Shown: positions 35,263 to 44,102 of the stretch, in pieces
How positions within the stretch are numbered: the first letter of the stretch is position 1
Layout: the number at the start of each line of letters is the position of its first letter
DNA from: an uncultured Bacteroidales bacterium
GTDB taxonomy: Bacteria > Bacteroidota > Bacteroidia > Bacteroidales > Bacteroidaceae
Reading direction: 5' to 3'
NCBI GenBank assembly: GCA_902802265.1
Contig: CADCLN010000008.1
Coordinates: 1 to 64,000 of the forward strand
Length of the DNA: 64,000 nt
Notes under the pieces: generated by a model
What the model was told of the DNA's origin: nothing
What the model saw: only the letters and a program-made list of their open reading frames with translations
The model's database searches: none
Position numbers and translations under genes: made by a program

Positions 35263-35928
35263 TCAGTCATTGTTACACTTCCTCAGCCGTGGCCAGAAGT
35301 CATACGAGACATACAGCATAGTCCAGCAATAGGAGTCGCGGTTCTTCAGGAAACCACTCTTAATCCCGTAGAGGTCGCCGATGCCATCCAGCTTGTCGCT
35401 TAACGAGAAGCGCACAGTCCAGTCCAAGCCCACGTTCACACGGTTTGCCACCTTGTACTTCACACCGAAACCCACGGGGATATTCATCGTGAAGGCTCCC
35501 TTCGTGGCAGTAAAGCCCAGTCCCAACTGGATGTAAGGCACCAGCCTGTGTGTATTCTTATAGCTTGCACCCGTGCCATAAGCCCAGAAATGCATTTCGT
35601 ACTGACAACCCACATCAATCAGCGAGCGTTTGAACTTCAATCTCTCGCGGTCCACATCCGCAGGGAAGGCACCCTTCGATGCATCGCCCGAAATGCCGCC
35701 ATAGGCCAAGTCAAACTTCAGAGCCATTCGCGGATTCAGGTTATAGCGAGCTATCGCGCCGCCACCCAGGTTGATGTGCTTGTACAATCCGCCGCCGGCA
35801 TCACCCTGATAGGTGCTGGTGCCCAACATACCGCCAATCTCCATCTTATATTCCAACTCTGTCTGAGCATGGGCTGAAACGCAAAATGAAAACGGAAGAA
35901 TGAAGAACAGCCAGTGGGCGAACTTCAT
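35263..35928 (-). CDS. porG: DUF6089/PorG-like outer membrane protein
   Basis: A 221-aa predicted eight-stranded beta-barrel after a signal peptide (MKFAHWLFFILPFSFCVSAHA). The TELEYKMEIGGMLGTSTYQGD start and the C-terminal GDLYGIKSGFLKNRDSYCW match the DUF6089 family that includes PorG of the type IX secretion system. The conserved neighbourhood with uppS and bamA supports this. A longer frame extends to 35991, but the ATG at 35928 begins the signal peptide. It would act with the T9SS that exports cargo such as the 13679 protein. Confidence 0.8.
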   Translation of the reverse strand: MKFAHWLFFILPFSFCVSAHAQTELEYKMEIGGMLGTSTYQGDAGGGLYKHINLGGGAIARYNLNPRMALKFDLAYGGISGDASKGAFPADVDRERLKFKRSLIDVGCQYEMHFWAYGTGASYKNTHRLVPYIQLGLGFTATKGAFTMNIPVGFGVKYKVANRVNVGLDWTVRFSLSDKLDGIGDLYGIKSGFLKNRDSYCWTMLYVSYDFWPRLRKCNND

Positions 35929-35969
35929 GCTACATATAGTATCTTTTCTTCTCAATCTTCTCATGCTTC

Positions 35970-37358
35970 TTACTGAATCACACCTCGCCACACGATGCCT
36001 CCCTGCTGTACAACATACAACGTATTGCCCAGCAGCACCGTGCTGGCAGGTCCGTCAGTAGCCTTCAATCCTGCAGGCAACAACCACTTGGCATTCTGCA
36101 AATGCCAGGCGATGCCGTGGTCTTCTGAACGGTAAAAGCCTTCAAACTTATAGCTTCCATCAGTCTGGCGGCGGCGCCCCATGGCATAAAGATTACCTTC
36201 ATGGAAGATGGTGCTCATCTCCTCCAGCAGCGGACAGCCGTGGGCATTGTCGCCCGTCACCTTGATGTAACGCCACGCGTCGTCATACTCGTCTCTCTCG
36301 CTTGCCGTCTTGTACCAAGTGACACCATTCGCCGTGTTTTCGCTGCTGATGCCACCCATCATCGCCATGGTCAAATCGCTGTTTGTCTGTGCCGGAACAG
36401 AATAGCTATAGATGCTGCGCTGAGGCAACATCCCCACGTCGGGCGTGCCTTCTGCACTCCACTTCACCATGTCGGTCGTGCCCATTATCATCGTGCCGTC
36501 CGTACCATACAGATGGATGCCGTCGGAACCCAAGAGCCTTTTCAGCTGCGTGTCGGCCACCTTCGTCCAGGCAACACCCTTCAGCCGTTCCGTCGTGGTA
36601 TAGAGATTGCCCAAATCATCGATGGCATAGAATTGTCCTTTATAGATGGTGACAGACTGATAGTCAATCGTACCCTCCGCACCCGTCAAGACCGTCGGAT
36701 CAGTCCACGACTGTCCGTCCAGCGAACTGGTCACCTGCGGCTTCGAAGCTTCGTTCTGCGAAAAAACAAAGATGCGGCGCACCAGAGAGTCCGTCAGGTT
36801 CCTGTCCTTGTAAGTGGCTGCCAGCATCATAGCTCTATGTTCACCTGTCAGCTGCAGATTTGCCGACGAGAGGCGTTCCCACAGAATGGTGTCGGAAACG
36901 GCTCCGCGCTTCGTGATGGTCAGCGTATAGTTCTTCCGATACTGTCCATCCGTCGATATGCAAACCAACTTGCACGGCTCTGTCACATTGATGGAGTCCG
37001 TTCCGGAAGTAATGCCCCACAGCAGGGAATCTTTCTCCATAAAGACATTGCCATAACTCGTGAACGTGGGCAATACCTTTGTCAACGTAATCCAATAGGG
37101 CAGGGGGTCCACATTCTGAATGGTGCCAGCCTTCTGGTCAATATTGAAATAGATATTACTGCCCGACACCACTCGCTTCGAGCTTACACTGTTGCCCTGA
37201 GCGTCCTTCGTCGAAACATAGCTCACGATGCTTCCCACCGAAAACGCAGTAATGGCACAAAACGGCTCACCACTCTCCGAATCGCTCTTCAGACACGATT
37301 GCAGACAGAGTACAGCCGCACACAATATCGCTATTTTAAATAAAAATCCTTTCATCAT
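35970..37358 (-). CDS. Beta-propeller-like lipoprotein (DUF6242-type)
   Basis: A 462-aa lipoprotein with lipobox LQSC at about residues 17-20 after a hydrophobic signal. The N-terminal ~150 residues look like an immunoglobulin/cadherin-like region. The remainder has repeating beta-blade patterns (LDGQSWTDPTV, RSEDHGIAWHLQNAKW) resembling sialidase-type propellers without visible catalytic residues. It matches the general layout of Bacteroidales DUF6242 proteins of unknown role. ATG at 37358 or 37355 both fit. A TACTTTTG -7 element lies at 37452-37445 on the minus strand. Confidence 0.72.
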   Translation of the reverse strand: MMKGFLFKIAILCAAVLCLQSCLKSDSESGEPFCAITAFSVGSIVSYVSTKDAQGNSVSSKRVVSGSNIYFNIDQKAGTIQNVDPLPYWITLTKVLPTFTSYGNVFMEKDSLLWGITSGTDSINVTEPCKLVCISTDGQYRKNYTLTITKRGAVSDTILWERLSSANLQLTGEHRAMMLAATYKDRNLTDSLVRRIFVFSQNEASKPQVTSSLDGQSWTDPTVLTGAEGTIDYQSVTIYKGQFYAIDDLGNLYTTTERLKGVAWTKVADTQLKRLLGSDGIHLYGTDGTMIMGTTDMVKWSAEGTPDVGMLPQRSIYSYSVPAQTNSDLTMAMMGGISSENTANGVTWYKTASERDEYDDAWRYIKVTGDNAHGCPLLEEMSTIFHEGNLYAMGRRRQTDGSYKFEGFYRSEDHGIAWHLQNAKWLLPAGLKATDGPASTVLLGNTLYVVQQGGIVWRGVIQ

Positions 37359-37567
37359 TTCGGGTACGTTCAGTGTGTAACACACATTCCTGGAAAAAGG
37401 GGCAGACACAAAACACTAAACGCAAAACATTCAAAAAAAGCGCACAAAAGTACGAACTTTTTTCGGCTTCATTGCCCTAAACCTATGTTTTTTAATGAAA
37501 TTTATAGAGAAAAAGTGCTTTTATTAACAAAACCTATCATTCCGCAACAGCAAAAAAGCAAAAACTT

Positions 37568-37825
37568 TCATTGGTTTAACTCAAACTGCACACCCTCTCC
37601 ATCCACCGAAACCTTCCGATACTCCACCGGAGTCACAGCATACAGAGCCTTGATGTCACCCTTTCTGCGCTGCATCTCAATCTCCTGTTTTATCCGCTCC
37701 GTTTCATCATCGCCATCACCCTTCACCATACGTTTCGTGTGCGAACAACCCATTGTGCCATACCCCAATGCACACAGCAAAAGGGACAGCACGTAATTAT
37801 AACCATGAAAAAATTTCTGTTTCAT
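37568..37825 (-). CDS. Small lipoprotein
   Basis: An 85-aa protein with a hydrophobic signal (VLSLLLCALGYGTMGC) ending in a lipobox Cys, then a short charged, probably helical region and a C-terminal strand-like segment. The N-terminus recalls small lipoproteins that in Bacteroidales often accompany radical SAM genes, and a radical SAM gene lies at 38323. The match is by resemblance only. A consensus promoter lies upstream. Confidence 0.6.
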   Translation of the reverse strand: MKQKFFHGYNYVLSLLLCALGYGTMGCSHTKRMVKGDGDDETERIKQEIEMQRRKGDIKALYAVTPVEYRKVSVDGEGVQFELNQ

Positions 37826-37855
37826 ATCGACCACGATTTTATGCCAAAACTACGA

Positions 37856-37887
37856 CAAAGGTACGCCGTTTCTGCGAAACACCCAAA
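37856..37887 (-). promoter_or_regulatory. Promoter of the small lipoprotein gene
   Basis: On the minus strand TTTG (37887-37884) and TACCTTTG (37863-37856) are 20 bp apart, a perfect promoter. Array 4 begins 52 bp further upstream. Confidence 0.78.
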
Positions 37888-37938
37888 CTTTTTTCACGTT
37901 TTCTAACGACAAAAATCTCAAAACACAGCACAAAACTT

Positions 37939-38022
37939 AAAACAACGCCACTGTTTTTAAAAACAACGTCGCTGTTTATAAAAACATCGGGCTTGTTTCT
38001 GAAAACATCGCCGTTGTTTTAA
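37939..38022. repeat. 21-bp dyad array 4
   Basis: Four units start at 37939, 37960, 37981 and 38002, exactly 21 bp apart. Each follows AAAACA-N(7)-TGTTT, an imperfect dyad. A degenerate fifth unit may start at 37920. It lies 114 bp upstream of the lipoprotein start codon. The rest of the 37826-38322 gap holds the iteron element at 38197 and no visible gene. Confidence 0.78.
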
Positions 38023-38196
38023 CTTTTGAGCTATGAAAAACCAGAAATAAAGACCGATAGCGAAAATTGTAGATAGGGAATGCCCGTCCGCGCCGTCTGT
38101 CCATAATCCTACTTTGAGCACATAACTTTCCCTCAACAAAAGTCCCGTTTTTGCCACTTTTTTCAACAAAATGACAAAAAATGGGGCTTTTGGGGG

Positions 38197-38310
38197 CAAA
38201 ATGGTGTAACTTTAGTGTAGCTTTAGTGCAACTTTAATGCAACTTTTTTTGACTTAATCAGCAGATTATAAGCAGACTAAGCCAAATGGTGTAACTTTGC
38301 TTCAAAAACT
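38197..38310 (-). repeat. Right copy of the ~100-bp element with 11-bp iterons
   Basis: On the minus strand this reads almost the same as 309-413: the conserved segment with the TTGGCTTAGTCTGC core, then four 11-bp units (GTTGCATTAAA, GTTGCACTAAA, GCTACACTAAA, GTTACACCATT). Its orientation is opposite to the left copy, so the pair brackets about 38 kb. Confidence 0.82.
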
Positions 38311-38322
38311 CTACAGGGTAAA

Positions 38323-39102
38323 TCAATAAGCTACGCTACAGGTGAGTCCGAGTTGGCGCACTTGGGCGGCTATGCTGTCAAGCTGTTCGTGGGTGGCTTT
38401 CTGAAGGGTGGAGGTGCCGACGGGTGTTTCGCGGTCGAGGGTGTAAATCATTACTTCGCGCGGTTGGATGAGCTGAAGAGCCGAGAGCCATGGAAGGACG
38501 TATTCGGGGGTTGTGTTGTCAACGGAATGACCCTGGTATTCGCCCTGCATGAACATGGTCTGAATGATGCAGTCTGACCCAAAGGCTATGAGACGGTGGA
38601 TGATGGCTTCCACATCGTAAGCGGCATTGGGCTGGTCAACCAAACGGATGTAGTCGGGCTGGATGGTATCGAGCTTGCAGATGTTATTATCTACTCGACG
38701 CAGAGCTTCAAAGACTGCTGGGCGCAGGGTCTGTGTGGCATTGGTGAGCACGCTCACTTTTGCCTTAGGCGCATAGTGGTCGCGAAGGGCAAGGGTGTCA
38801 TCAATGATTTCAGGAAAGTGGGGATGCAGCGTGGGTTCGCCGTTGCCTGCAAAGGTCAGGACATCGGGGGTGGGGCCTTCTGTCTGCATTTTCTGCAGCT
38901 GGGCTTCAAGGGCTGTCCGAACTTCTTCGCGTGTGGGCATGGGCTGTTTGGGACGGAAGTCGTGGTTGAATCCACATTCGCAGTAGATGCAGTCAAATGA
39001 ACACATTTTTCCGTCGGGTGGCAAGAGGTTGATGCCTAATGAGACGCCCAGTCGCCGACTGTGCACAGGGCCAAAGATGGGGGAGGAATAAGTGAGTGAC
39101 AT
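38323..39102 (-). CDS. Radical SAM protein (COG0731-like)
   Basis: A 259-aa radical S-adenosylmethionine enzyme. The [4Fe-4S] motif CxxxCxxC is read as CSFDCIYCEC (residues ~33-42), preceded by FGPVHSRRLGVSLGINLLP, a typical start for this uncharacterised group related to wybutosine-pathway enzymes. VLTFAGNGEPTLHP is the SAM-contact (GGE-like) segment. Reaction unknown. It is a free-standing gene. Confidence 0.88.
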   Translation of the reverse strand: MSLTYSSPIFGPVHSRRLGVSLGINLLPPDGKMCSFDCIYCECGFNHDFRPKQPMPTREEVRTALEAQLQKMQTEGPTPDVLTFAGNGEPTLHPHFPEIIDDTLALRDHYAPKAKVSVLTNATQTLRPAVFEALRRVDNNICKLDTIQPDYIRLVDQPNAAYDVEAIIHRLIAFGSDCIIQTMFMQGEYQGHSVDNTTPEYVLPWLSALQLIQPREVMIYTLDRETPVGTSTLQKATHEQLDSIAAQVRQLGLTCSVAY

Positions 39103-39111
39103 GGGGGTTAT

Positions 39112-39182
39112 TTACTATTTACCATTTACTATTTACCATTTACTATTTACTATTTCTTTCTCCCCATAGAGGGGGAGTTAGA
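39112..39182. repeat. ATTTACC repeats and CCCTCTAACTCCC-type repeat
   Basis: A run of ATTTACC/ATTTACT units (39112-39155) is followed by a G/C-rich imperfect palindrome (about 39160-39182; GGGGGAG/CTCCCC). The latter runs into the 3' end of prmC. Confidence 0.6.
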
Positions 39183-40033
39183 GGGGGTCTGCTTTTTACC
39201 ATTTTTGCGCGAATCATGCGGTCGTTGCCGAACTGGTCTTGACGAAGTTGCACATCGGTGTAGCCTAAGTCGTGAAGGAGGGTGGTAATGGCTGAGCCGT
39301 ATTGACGATTGATTTCAAAGAAGAGATAGCCGTTGGGGGTAAGGAGGTGGAGGGCTTTGCGTGCAATGGTTTCGTAGAAGAGAAGGGGTGTGGCATCGGG
39401 AACGAAGAGAGCAAGATGAGGTTCGTGGTCAAGCACGTTGGACTCCATTTGCAAGGCTTCGCTTTCACAAACGTATGGGGGATTGGAAACGATGCAGGCA
39501 TAGGTGCCTGGCGGTGTTTCGCTGAGGATGTCAAGTTGAAGAAAGACTACGTGCACAGTCAGCGACTGGGCGTTTCCTTGGGCTATCTGCAGAGCTTCGG
39601 AACTGATGTCGAGGGCTGTTACTTGGATTTGAGGAAGTTTTTTGGCCAGTGAGATTGCTATGCAGCCAGAGCCTGTGCCGATGTCGAGAAGCGCAGAAGG
39701 GGAAGAAGGAAGAAGGGAAAATGAAGAATATATCCATTCAACCAGTTCTTCGGTTTCGGGACGAGGGATGAGGACATGGGGGGTTACTTGGAATTTCATG
39801 CCGCAGAAGTGGGTGTAGCCTAAGGCATACTGGATGGGGGTTCCGTTGGCGATTTGATTAGCCAGAGATAGGAGTTTGTCGGTATCTGTTTCCAAGAAAT
39901 CTGCCGTCAAAATCTGGGTGCGCGAGTGTCCTGTGACTTCTTCTATGAGCATGAGGGCTGTGGCCGATGCTTCTGAATCGGTCATGTGGCTTTGCAGGAA
40001 ACGTTGTTTGATTTGACGGTAGAGGGGAAGCAT
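39143..40033 (-). CDS. prmC: Release factor glutamine methyltransferase
   Basis: A 296-aa SAM-dependent enzyme methylating the GGQ glutamine of release factors. SAM motif I LLDIGTGSGCIAISLA (residues ~115-130) and the catalytic NPPY tetrapeptide (IVSNPPYV, ~187) are intact, after an N-terminal helical domain. ATG at 40033 lies 1 bp from the upstream stop. The last ~17 residues (KSRPPLTPPLWGERNS) are encoded by an intergenic-type repeat, so the native C-terminus was probably extended by repeat insertion. Confidence 0.94.
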   Translation of the reverse strand: MLPLYRQIKQRFLQSHMTDSEASATALMLIEEVTGHSRTQILTADFLETDTDKLLSLANQIANGTPIQYALGYTHFCGMKFQVTPHVLIPRPETEELVEWIYSSFSLLPSSPSALLDIGTGSGCIAISLAKKLPQIQVTALDISSEALQIAQGNAQSLTVHVVFLQLDILSETPPGTYACIVSNPPYVCESEALQMESNVLDHEPHLALFVPDATPLLFYETIARKALHLLTPNGYLFFEINRQYGSAITTLLHDLGYTDVQLRQDQFGNDRMIRAKMVKSRPPLTPPLWGERNSK

Positions 40034-40034
40034 G

Positions 40035-40592
40035 TTAGTTGTGAAATCCCACGGACATACCAGTATAGCCAATGTGATAACGGAAGAGGCTGCGGGGGTT
40101 GGAGTGAATGGTGTTGCCCTCTGTGCTGCGAATGGTTCCGTAGTTCAGGTCGTAGGAGATTTTGCAATGGTTACACGTGACGATGCCTGTACCGTCGAAG
40201 GGTACGGTGAGACGATATTGGGCTTGGTTGCAGTTGGGACAGGCGAGGTCAAAGACATAGTATTCGCTGTCGTAGTTGGTTCCCACGATGAGTCCACCTA
40301 AGCCTAAGGAGCCTTTCATGATGATGGCATCGGAGTAGTTGATGCTGCCTGTGGCTGAAGCGATGGTGATGTGGTCGCTATGTTTGCGTATGGTACAGTA
40401 TTGCCCAGGGTTTCCGAAGCCTGGAGAGCCTAAGACCTGTTGCAGGGGGAGGTAGGAGGAAACAGGGTCGAAATAGGCATTGACAAGGTGTTCGGTGGAG
40501 TAGGAGTTGGTAATCATGTCTTTGGTACAACCCAAGAACAGAAGCAGGATGAGTGCACTAAAAAGAAAGTTGCGGATTGGAGATGATTTCAT
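40035..40592 (-). CDS. Lipoprotein with a two-CxxC region
   Basis: A 185-aa lipoprotein; signal FSALILLLFLGC gives a lipobox Cys near residue 22. Two CxxC pairs (CPNC near 118 and CNHC near 140), separated by a beta-like segment, suggest a rubredoxin/zinc-ribbon or Rieske-like fold, but the His ligands of a Rieske centre are not clear. Its 5' end overlaps the aldo/keto reductase gene by 35 bp. Confidence 0.65.
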   Translation of the reverse strand: MKSSPIRNFLFSALILLLFLGCTKDMITNSYSTEHLVNAYFDPVSSYLPLQQVLGSPGFGNPGQYCTIRKHSDHITIASATGSINYSDAIIMKGSLGLGGLIVGTNYDSEYYVFDLACPNCNQAQYRLTVPFDGTGIVTCNHCKISYDLNYGTIRSTEGNTIHSNPRSLFRYHIGYTGMSVGFHN

Positions 40593-41532
40593 CGATTTCG
40601 GTAAGTTCTTCGGTGGAGAACTGTAGGTTTTGAAGTGTTTGCAAATTATTTTCTAACTGGGCTACGCTGCTGGTACCAATGATGCAGGAAGTTACTCGGC
40701 TGTCGTTCAATACCCATGCAAGAGCCATTTGTGCCATGGACTGACCCCGACGTTTTGCTATTTCTCCGAGTTTGCGTGCTGCTGCAATGCGTTCTGGAGT
40801 GACTTGGCTTTGTTGCAGGAAACCCGATGATTTTGCGGCACGCGAATGGGCTGGAATGCCATTGTCGTATTTGCCTGTAAGCAGTCCTTGTGCAAGGGGG
40901 GAGAAGCAGATGATGCCACTGCCATTGTCGGCGGCTAACTGGAAATTGCCTCCCAGCTGTGCTTTGCGGTCGAACATGGAATGGCGATATTGAGAAATGA
41001 GGCAGGGGACATGGGCTTCACGCAAGATGTCGTAGGCTTGCTGCTGCTGTTCTACTGGATATTTAGAAATGCCCACATAGAGTGCTTTTCCGCTACGAAC
41101 CAGGTCAATCAGAGCTTGCATGGTTTCTTCTACTGGAGTAATTCCATCGTAGCGATGGCTGTAGAAGACATCGAAATAGTCAAGACCGCAGCGGCGGAGA
41201 CTTTGGTCACAACTGGCTATGAGGTTTTTGCGTGAAGAGCCTGTGCCATAGACTCCTTGCCACATATCGTGTCCTGCTTTGCTGGAAATAAACATTTCAT
41301 CGCGATGGGCAGCGAGGTTGTTTTTCAGAATACGTCCGAAATTGGTTTCGGCTGAACCTGGCAGAGGTCCGTAGTTGTTGGCAAGGTCGAAATGACATAT
41401 GCCGGCATCGAAGGCGCGAAGCACCATCTGTGTGGCGGTACTGAAATCATCGACCGAACCAAAGTTGTGCCAAAGTCCGAGACTTAGCAAAGGTAGCTGT
41501 ATGCCACTATGTCCGCAGTATTTGTAAAGCAT
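40558..41532 (-). CDS. Aldo/keto reductase (YghZ/GPR-like)
   Basis: A 324-aa NADPH-dependent reductase with a TIM barrel. The catalytic tetrad is represented by DLANNYG, SSKAG and YSHRYD, and the N-terminal GHSGIQLPLLSLGLW is typical of the group that includes E. coli YghZ and Kv-beta relatives, which act on methylglyoxal and other aldehydes. The physiological substrate is unknown. Confidence 0.9.
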   Translation of the reverse strand: MLYKYCGHSGIQLPLLSLGLWHNFGSVDDFSTATQMVLRAFDAGICHFDLANNYGPLPGSAETNFGRILKNNLAAHRDEMFISSKAGHDMWQGVYGTGSSRKNLIASCDQSLRRCGLDYFDVFYSHRYDGITPVEETMQALIDLVRSGKALYVGISKYPVEQQQQAYDILREAHVPCLISQYRHSMFDRKAQLGGNFQLAADNGSGIICFSPLAQGLLTGKYDNGIPAHSRAAKSSGFLQQSQVTPERIAAARKLGEIAKRRGQSMAQMALAWVLNDSRVTSCIIGTSSVAQLENNLQTLQNLQFSTEELTEIDEIISNPQLSF

Positions 41533-41535
41533 GGT

Positions 41536-41570
41536 TTTATTTACTATTTACTATTTACCATTTACCATTT
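41536..41570. repeat. ATTTACT-type short tandem repeat
   Basis: Units ATTTACT/ATTTACC repeat about five times between the reductase gene and argH. Confidence 0.6.
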
Positions 41571-41603
41571 ATTTTATCATCGGTACAGGCTCTGGCTGCA
41601 TCG

Positions 41604-42944
41604 CTATGGAAGTGTTAGTTTGTTGATGGCTTGTTCCATTTTGTCGAAGTGGAAAGCGGTGAGGGTTTGGTCCATGAGTGCTTGGATTTTGTCGTTGCAG
41701 AGATTGCCTATGGAACCTTCGTGGGTGTGGTGGATGTTCTTGTTGGGTGTGAAGTTGCCTGCTTCGATGTCGAGTCCTACTTTTTTGTAGGCATCGCGGA
41801 ATGGCATTCCGTTAGCAGCCAATCGGTTGACTTCTTCCACCGAGAACATGGGGTCGTAGATGGGGTTGTCGAGAATGTGCTCATTGACGGTCATTTTATT
41901 GATGATGTATGCAGCCATCTGGAGGCAGTCTTTGAGGTCATCGAAAGCAGGCAGGAAAACTTCTTTGATGATTTGCAGGTCACGGAAATAGCCGACAGGC
42001 AAGTTGTTCATAATCATTGTCACCGTGACGGGCAATGACTGTATCTTGTTGCATTTGGCTCGGGTGAGTTCAAAGACATCGGGATTCTTCTTGTGGGGCA
42101 TAATGCTGGAACCAGTGGTGCAGTCTGGGGGTAGTTTCACAAAGGAAAAGTTTTGTGAATTGAACATACAGGCATCAAAGGCGAGCTTTGCCAGTGTACC
42201 AGCAATGGAGGCCATAGAGAAAGCAACGTTGCGTTCAGTCTTTCCACGCCCCATTTGTGCATAAACCACGTTGTAGTCCATGGAGTCGAAACCCAGTAAA
42301 TCTGTGGTTAATTGACGATTAAGGGGGAAACTGCTGCCATATCCTGCTGCACTGCCAAGGGGGTTTCGATTGGTGATTTTCCATGCGGCAAGGAGGTATT
42401 GCATGTCATCGACCAGACTTTCGGCATAGGCTCCGAACCAGAGTCCGAAGCTGGAGGGCATTGCTACCTGTAGGTGGGTGTAGCCTGGCATCAGTACGTC
42501 TTTGTAGCGATTGGACTGCTGGATGAGTTCATCGAAGAGATTTTTCACCAATGCTGCCAAGTCTTTAATTTGGTCTCGAATGAAGAGTTTCAGGTCAACC
42601 AGCACCTGGTCGTTGCGGGAACGTCCGGAATGGATTTTCTTGCCGATGTCTCCAAGTTTTCGGGTCAGCATGAGTTCCACTTGGCTGTGGACATCTTCCA
42701 CCCCCTCTTCAATGACAAATTCGCCTCGCCTGCATTGTGCATAAATGGCTTTGAGTTCTTGCAGGAGTAGCTGCAATTCCTCTTTGGTCAGGAGGTTGAT
42801 TGTTTCCAGCATGGTGATGTGGGCCATAGAACCCAGCACATCGTAGGGAGCCAGGTAGAGGTCCATTTCGCGGTCTCTGCCTACGGTGAATTTCTCTATT
42901 TCTGCTGTCATTTGGACATTTTTTGTCCAGAGTTTGTCTGCCAT
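41604..42944 (-). CDS. argH: Argininosuccinate lyase
   Basis: A 446-aa enzyme of the fumarase/aspartase superfamily that releases fumarate from argininosuccinate in the last step of arginine synthesis. The signature GSSIMPHKKNPD (residues ~274-285) holds the catalytic Ser loop. HSGRSRNDQV and TAEIEKFTVGRDR match the N-terminal active-site regions. Length is normal. It is not near argF' (21131), so the pathway is dispersed. Confidence 0.95.
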   Translation of the reverse strand: MADKLWTKNVQMTAEIEKFTVGRDREMDLYLAPYDVLGSMAHITMLETINLLTKEELQLLLQELKAIYAQCRRGEFVIEEGVEDVHSQVELMLTRKLGDIGKKIHSGRSRNDQVLVDLKLFIRDQIKDLAALVKNLFDELIQQSNRYKDVLMPGYTHLQVAMPSSFGLWFGAYAESLVDDMQYLLAAWKITNRNPLGSAAGYGSSFPLNRQLTTDLLGFDSMDYNVVYAQMGRGKTERNVAFSMASIAGTLAKLAFDACMFNSQNFSFVKLPPDCTTGSSIMPHKKNPDVFELTRAKCNKIQSLPVTVTMIMNNLPVGYFRDLQIIKEVFLPAFDDLKDCLQMAAYIINKMTVNEHILDNPIYDPMFSVEEVNRLAANGMPFRDAYKKVGLDIEAGNFTPNKNIHHTHEGSIGNLCNDKIQALMDQTLTAFHFDKMEQAINKLTLP

Positions 42945-42978
42945 AATGAAGTTATTTCGTGATTACGGGACAACGTGA

Positions 42979-43440
42979 TTATGCATAGGGTATCATTGCC
43001 ATCATGTCGGCCATTTTCTCAATGCCTTCGCGTATGGTCTTGTCGAACATTTGCTTCATGAAGAAGTTGAGGTCGGCATCGAATGTCAGTTTCATTTTGC
43101 TGGTGGTGTCGCTGGTGGGGAGCACTTGTATCCAGAATTTGAAGCCTACGGGTGCGCTGAGTGATTCAAACTTTACACATTTGTTTTCTTCGCGGTCCAC
43201 CACCTGTACTGCAATGTTTCCCACCATGCCTGCATCGCAACTGATGCTGTCGGAGGTGATTTCCATCTTTTCGATAGCACTGCGAATCTGGTCGAGCTTG
43301 TCTGCGGGAATTTGTTGCTGAACCATCGGGTCATTGATTTTTTCCTTAAAGACTGCCAGATTGTTGAGGTCGGAGACCTTTGCATAGACCGTATCTACGG
43401 GGTAATTGATTTGCTTTACCGAGCTTTCGTATTTTGCCAT
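42979..43440 (-). CDS. SRPBCC-fold (START-like) protein
   Basis: A 153-aa soluble protein with the SRPBCC pattern: an N-terminal beta strand with INYPVDTVYAKVSDL, a central set of strands ending in WIQVLPTS, and a long C-terminal helix. This fold binds hydrophobic ligands. No function is assigned. It lies 6 bp upstream of pyrE and is likely co-transcribed. Confidence 0.75.
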   Translation of the reverse strand: MAKYESSVKQINYPVDTVYAKVSDLNNLAVFKEKINDPMVQQQIPADKLDQIRSAIEKMEITSDSISCDAGMVGNIAVQVVDREENKCVKFESLSAPVGFKFWIQVLPTSDTTSKMKLTFDADLNFFMKQMFDKTIREGIEKMADMMAMIPYA

Positions 43441-43446
43441 AATCTT

Positions 43447-44079
43447 CTATTCCATCCAATGTGCTGGGTCCTTGCGCCATTCGTTCAGCATGGGGACTTG
43501 TTCTTTGTTGATATATCCAATTTCAAGTGCTACATCGAGCACAGCTTCATAATTTGTGAGGGTCAGGAGCTTTACCTTTGCTGCCTTGAAGGCTTTTTCT
43601 GCCACAGGGAAACCATAGGTGTAGCTGGCCACCATGCCAATCACTTCACAACCATTGTTGCGGATGGCTTCCACGGCTTTCAAGGAGCTGCCGCCCGTAG
43701 AGATAAGGTCTTCGATGACAACCACCTTCATGCCAGGCTTCAGTTCACCTTCGATGAGGTTTTCCAGTCCGTGGTCTTTGGGTTTGCTGCGTACATACAC
43801 AAAGGGTTTATTCAGCAAATCGGCTACGAGTGCCCCTTGTGGAATAGCTCCTGTGGCTACCCCTGCGATGGCATCCACTTCATCGAAATTTTCAAGAATC
43901 AGTCGCGAAAGTTCTGTCTTGACAAAAGTGCGGAGTTCTGCGTAGGAGAGTGTCTTGCGATTGTCGCAATAGAAAGGTGATTTCCAGCCACTTGCCCAAG
44001 TGAAGGGATTGTCTGGTTGCAGTTTGATAGCTTTAATTTTCAGCAGCTTTTCTGCAAAGATTTTCTCAAGCGTATTCAT
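43447..44079 (-). CDS. pyrE: Orotate phosphoribosyltransferase
   Basis: A 210-aa pyrimidine enzyme joining orotate and PRPP to OMP. The PRPP loop VVVIEDLISTGGS (residues ~118-130), FTWASGWKSP at the N-terminus and ATGAIPQGAL are standard. A longer frame runs to 44241, but the ATG at 44079 gives the normal length. Confidence 0.95.
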   Translation of the reverse strand: MNTLEKIFAEKLLKIKAIKLQPDNPFTWASGWKSPFYCDNRKTLSYAELRTFVKTELSRLILENFDEVDAIAGVATGAIPQGALVADLLNKPFVYVRSKPKDHGLENLIEGELKPGMKVVVIEDLISTGGSSLKAVEAIRNNGCEVIGMVASYTYGFPVAEKAFKAAKVKLLTLTNYEAVLDVALEIGYINKEQVPMLNEWRKDPAHWME

Positions 44080-44102
44080 ATTATTTGGGGTTTTATGAAA
44101 CA

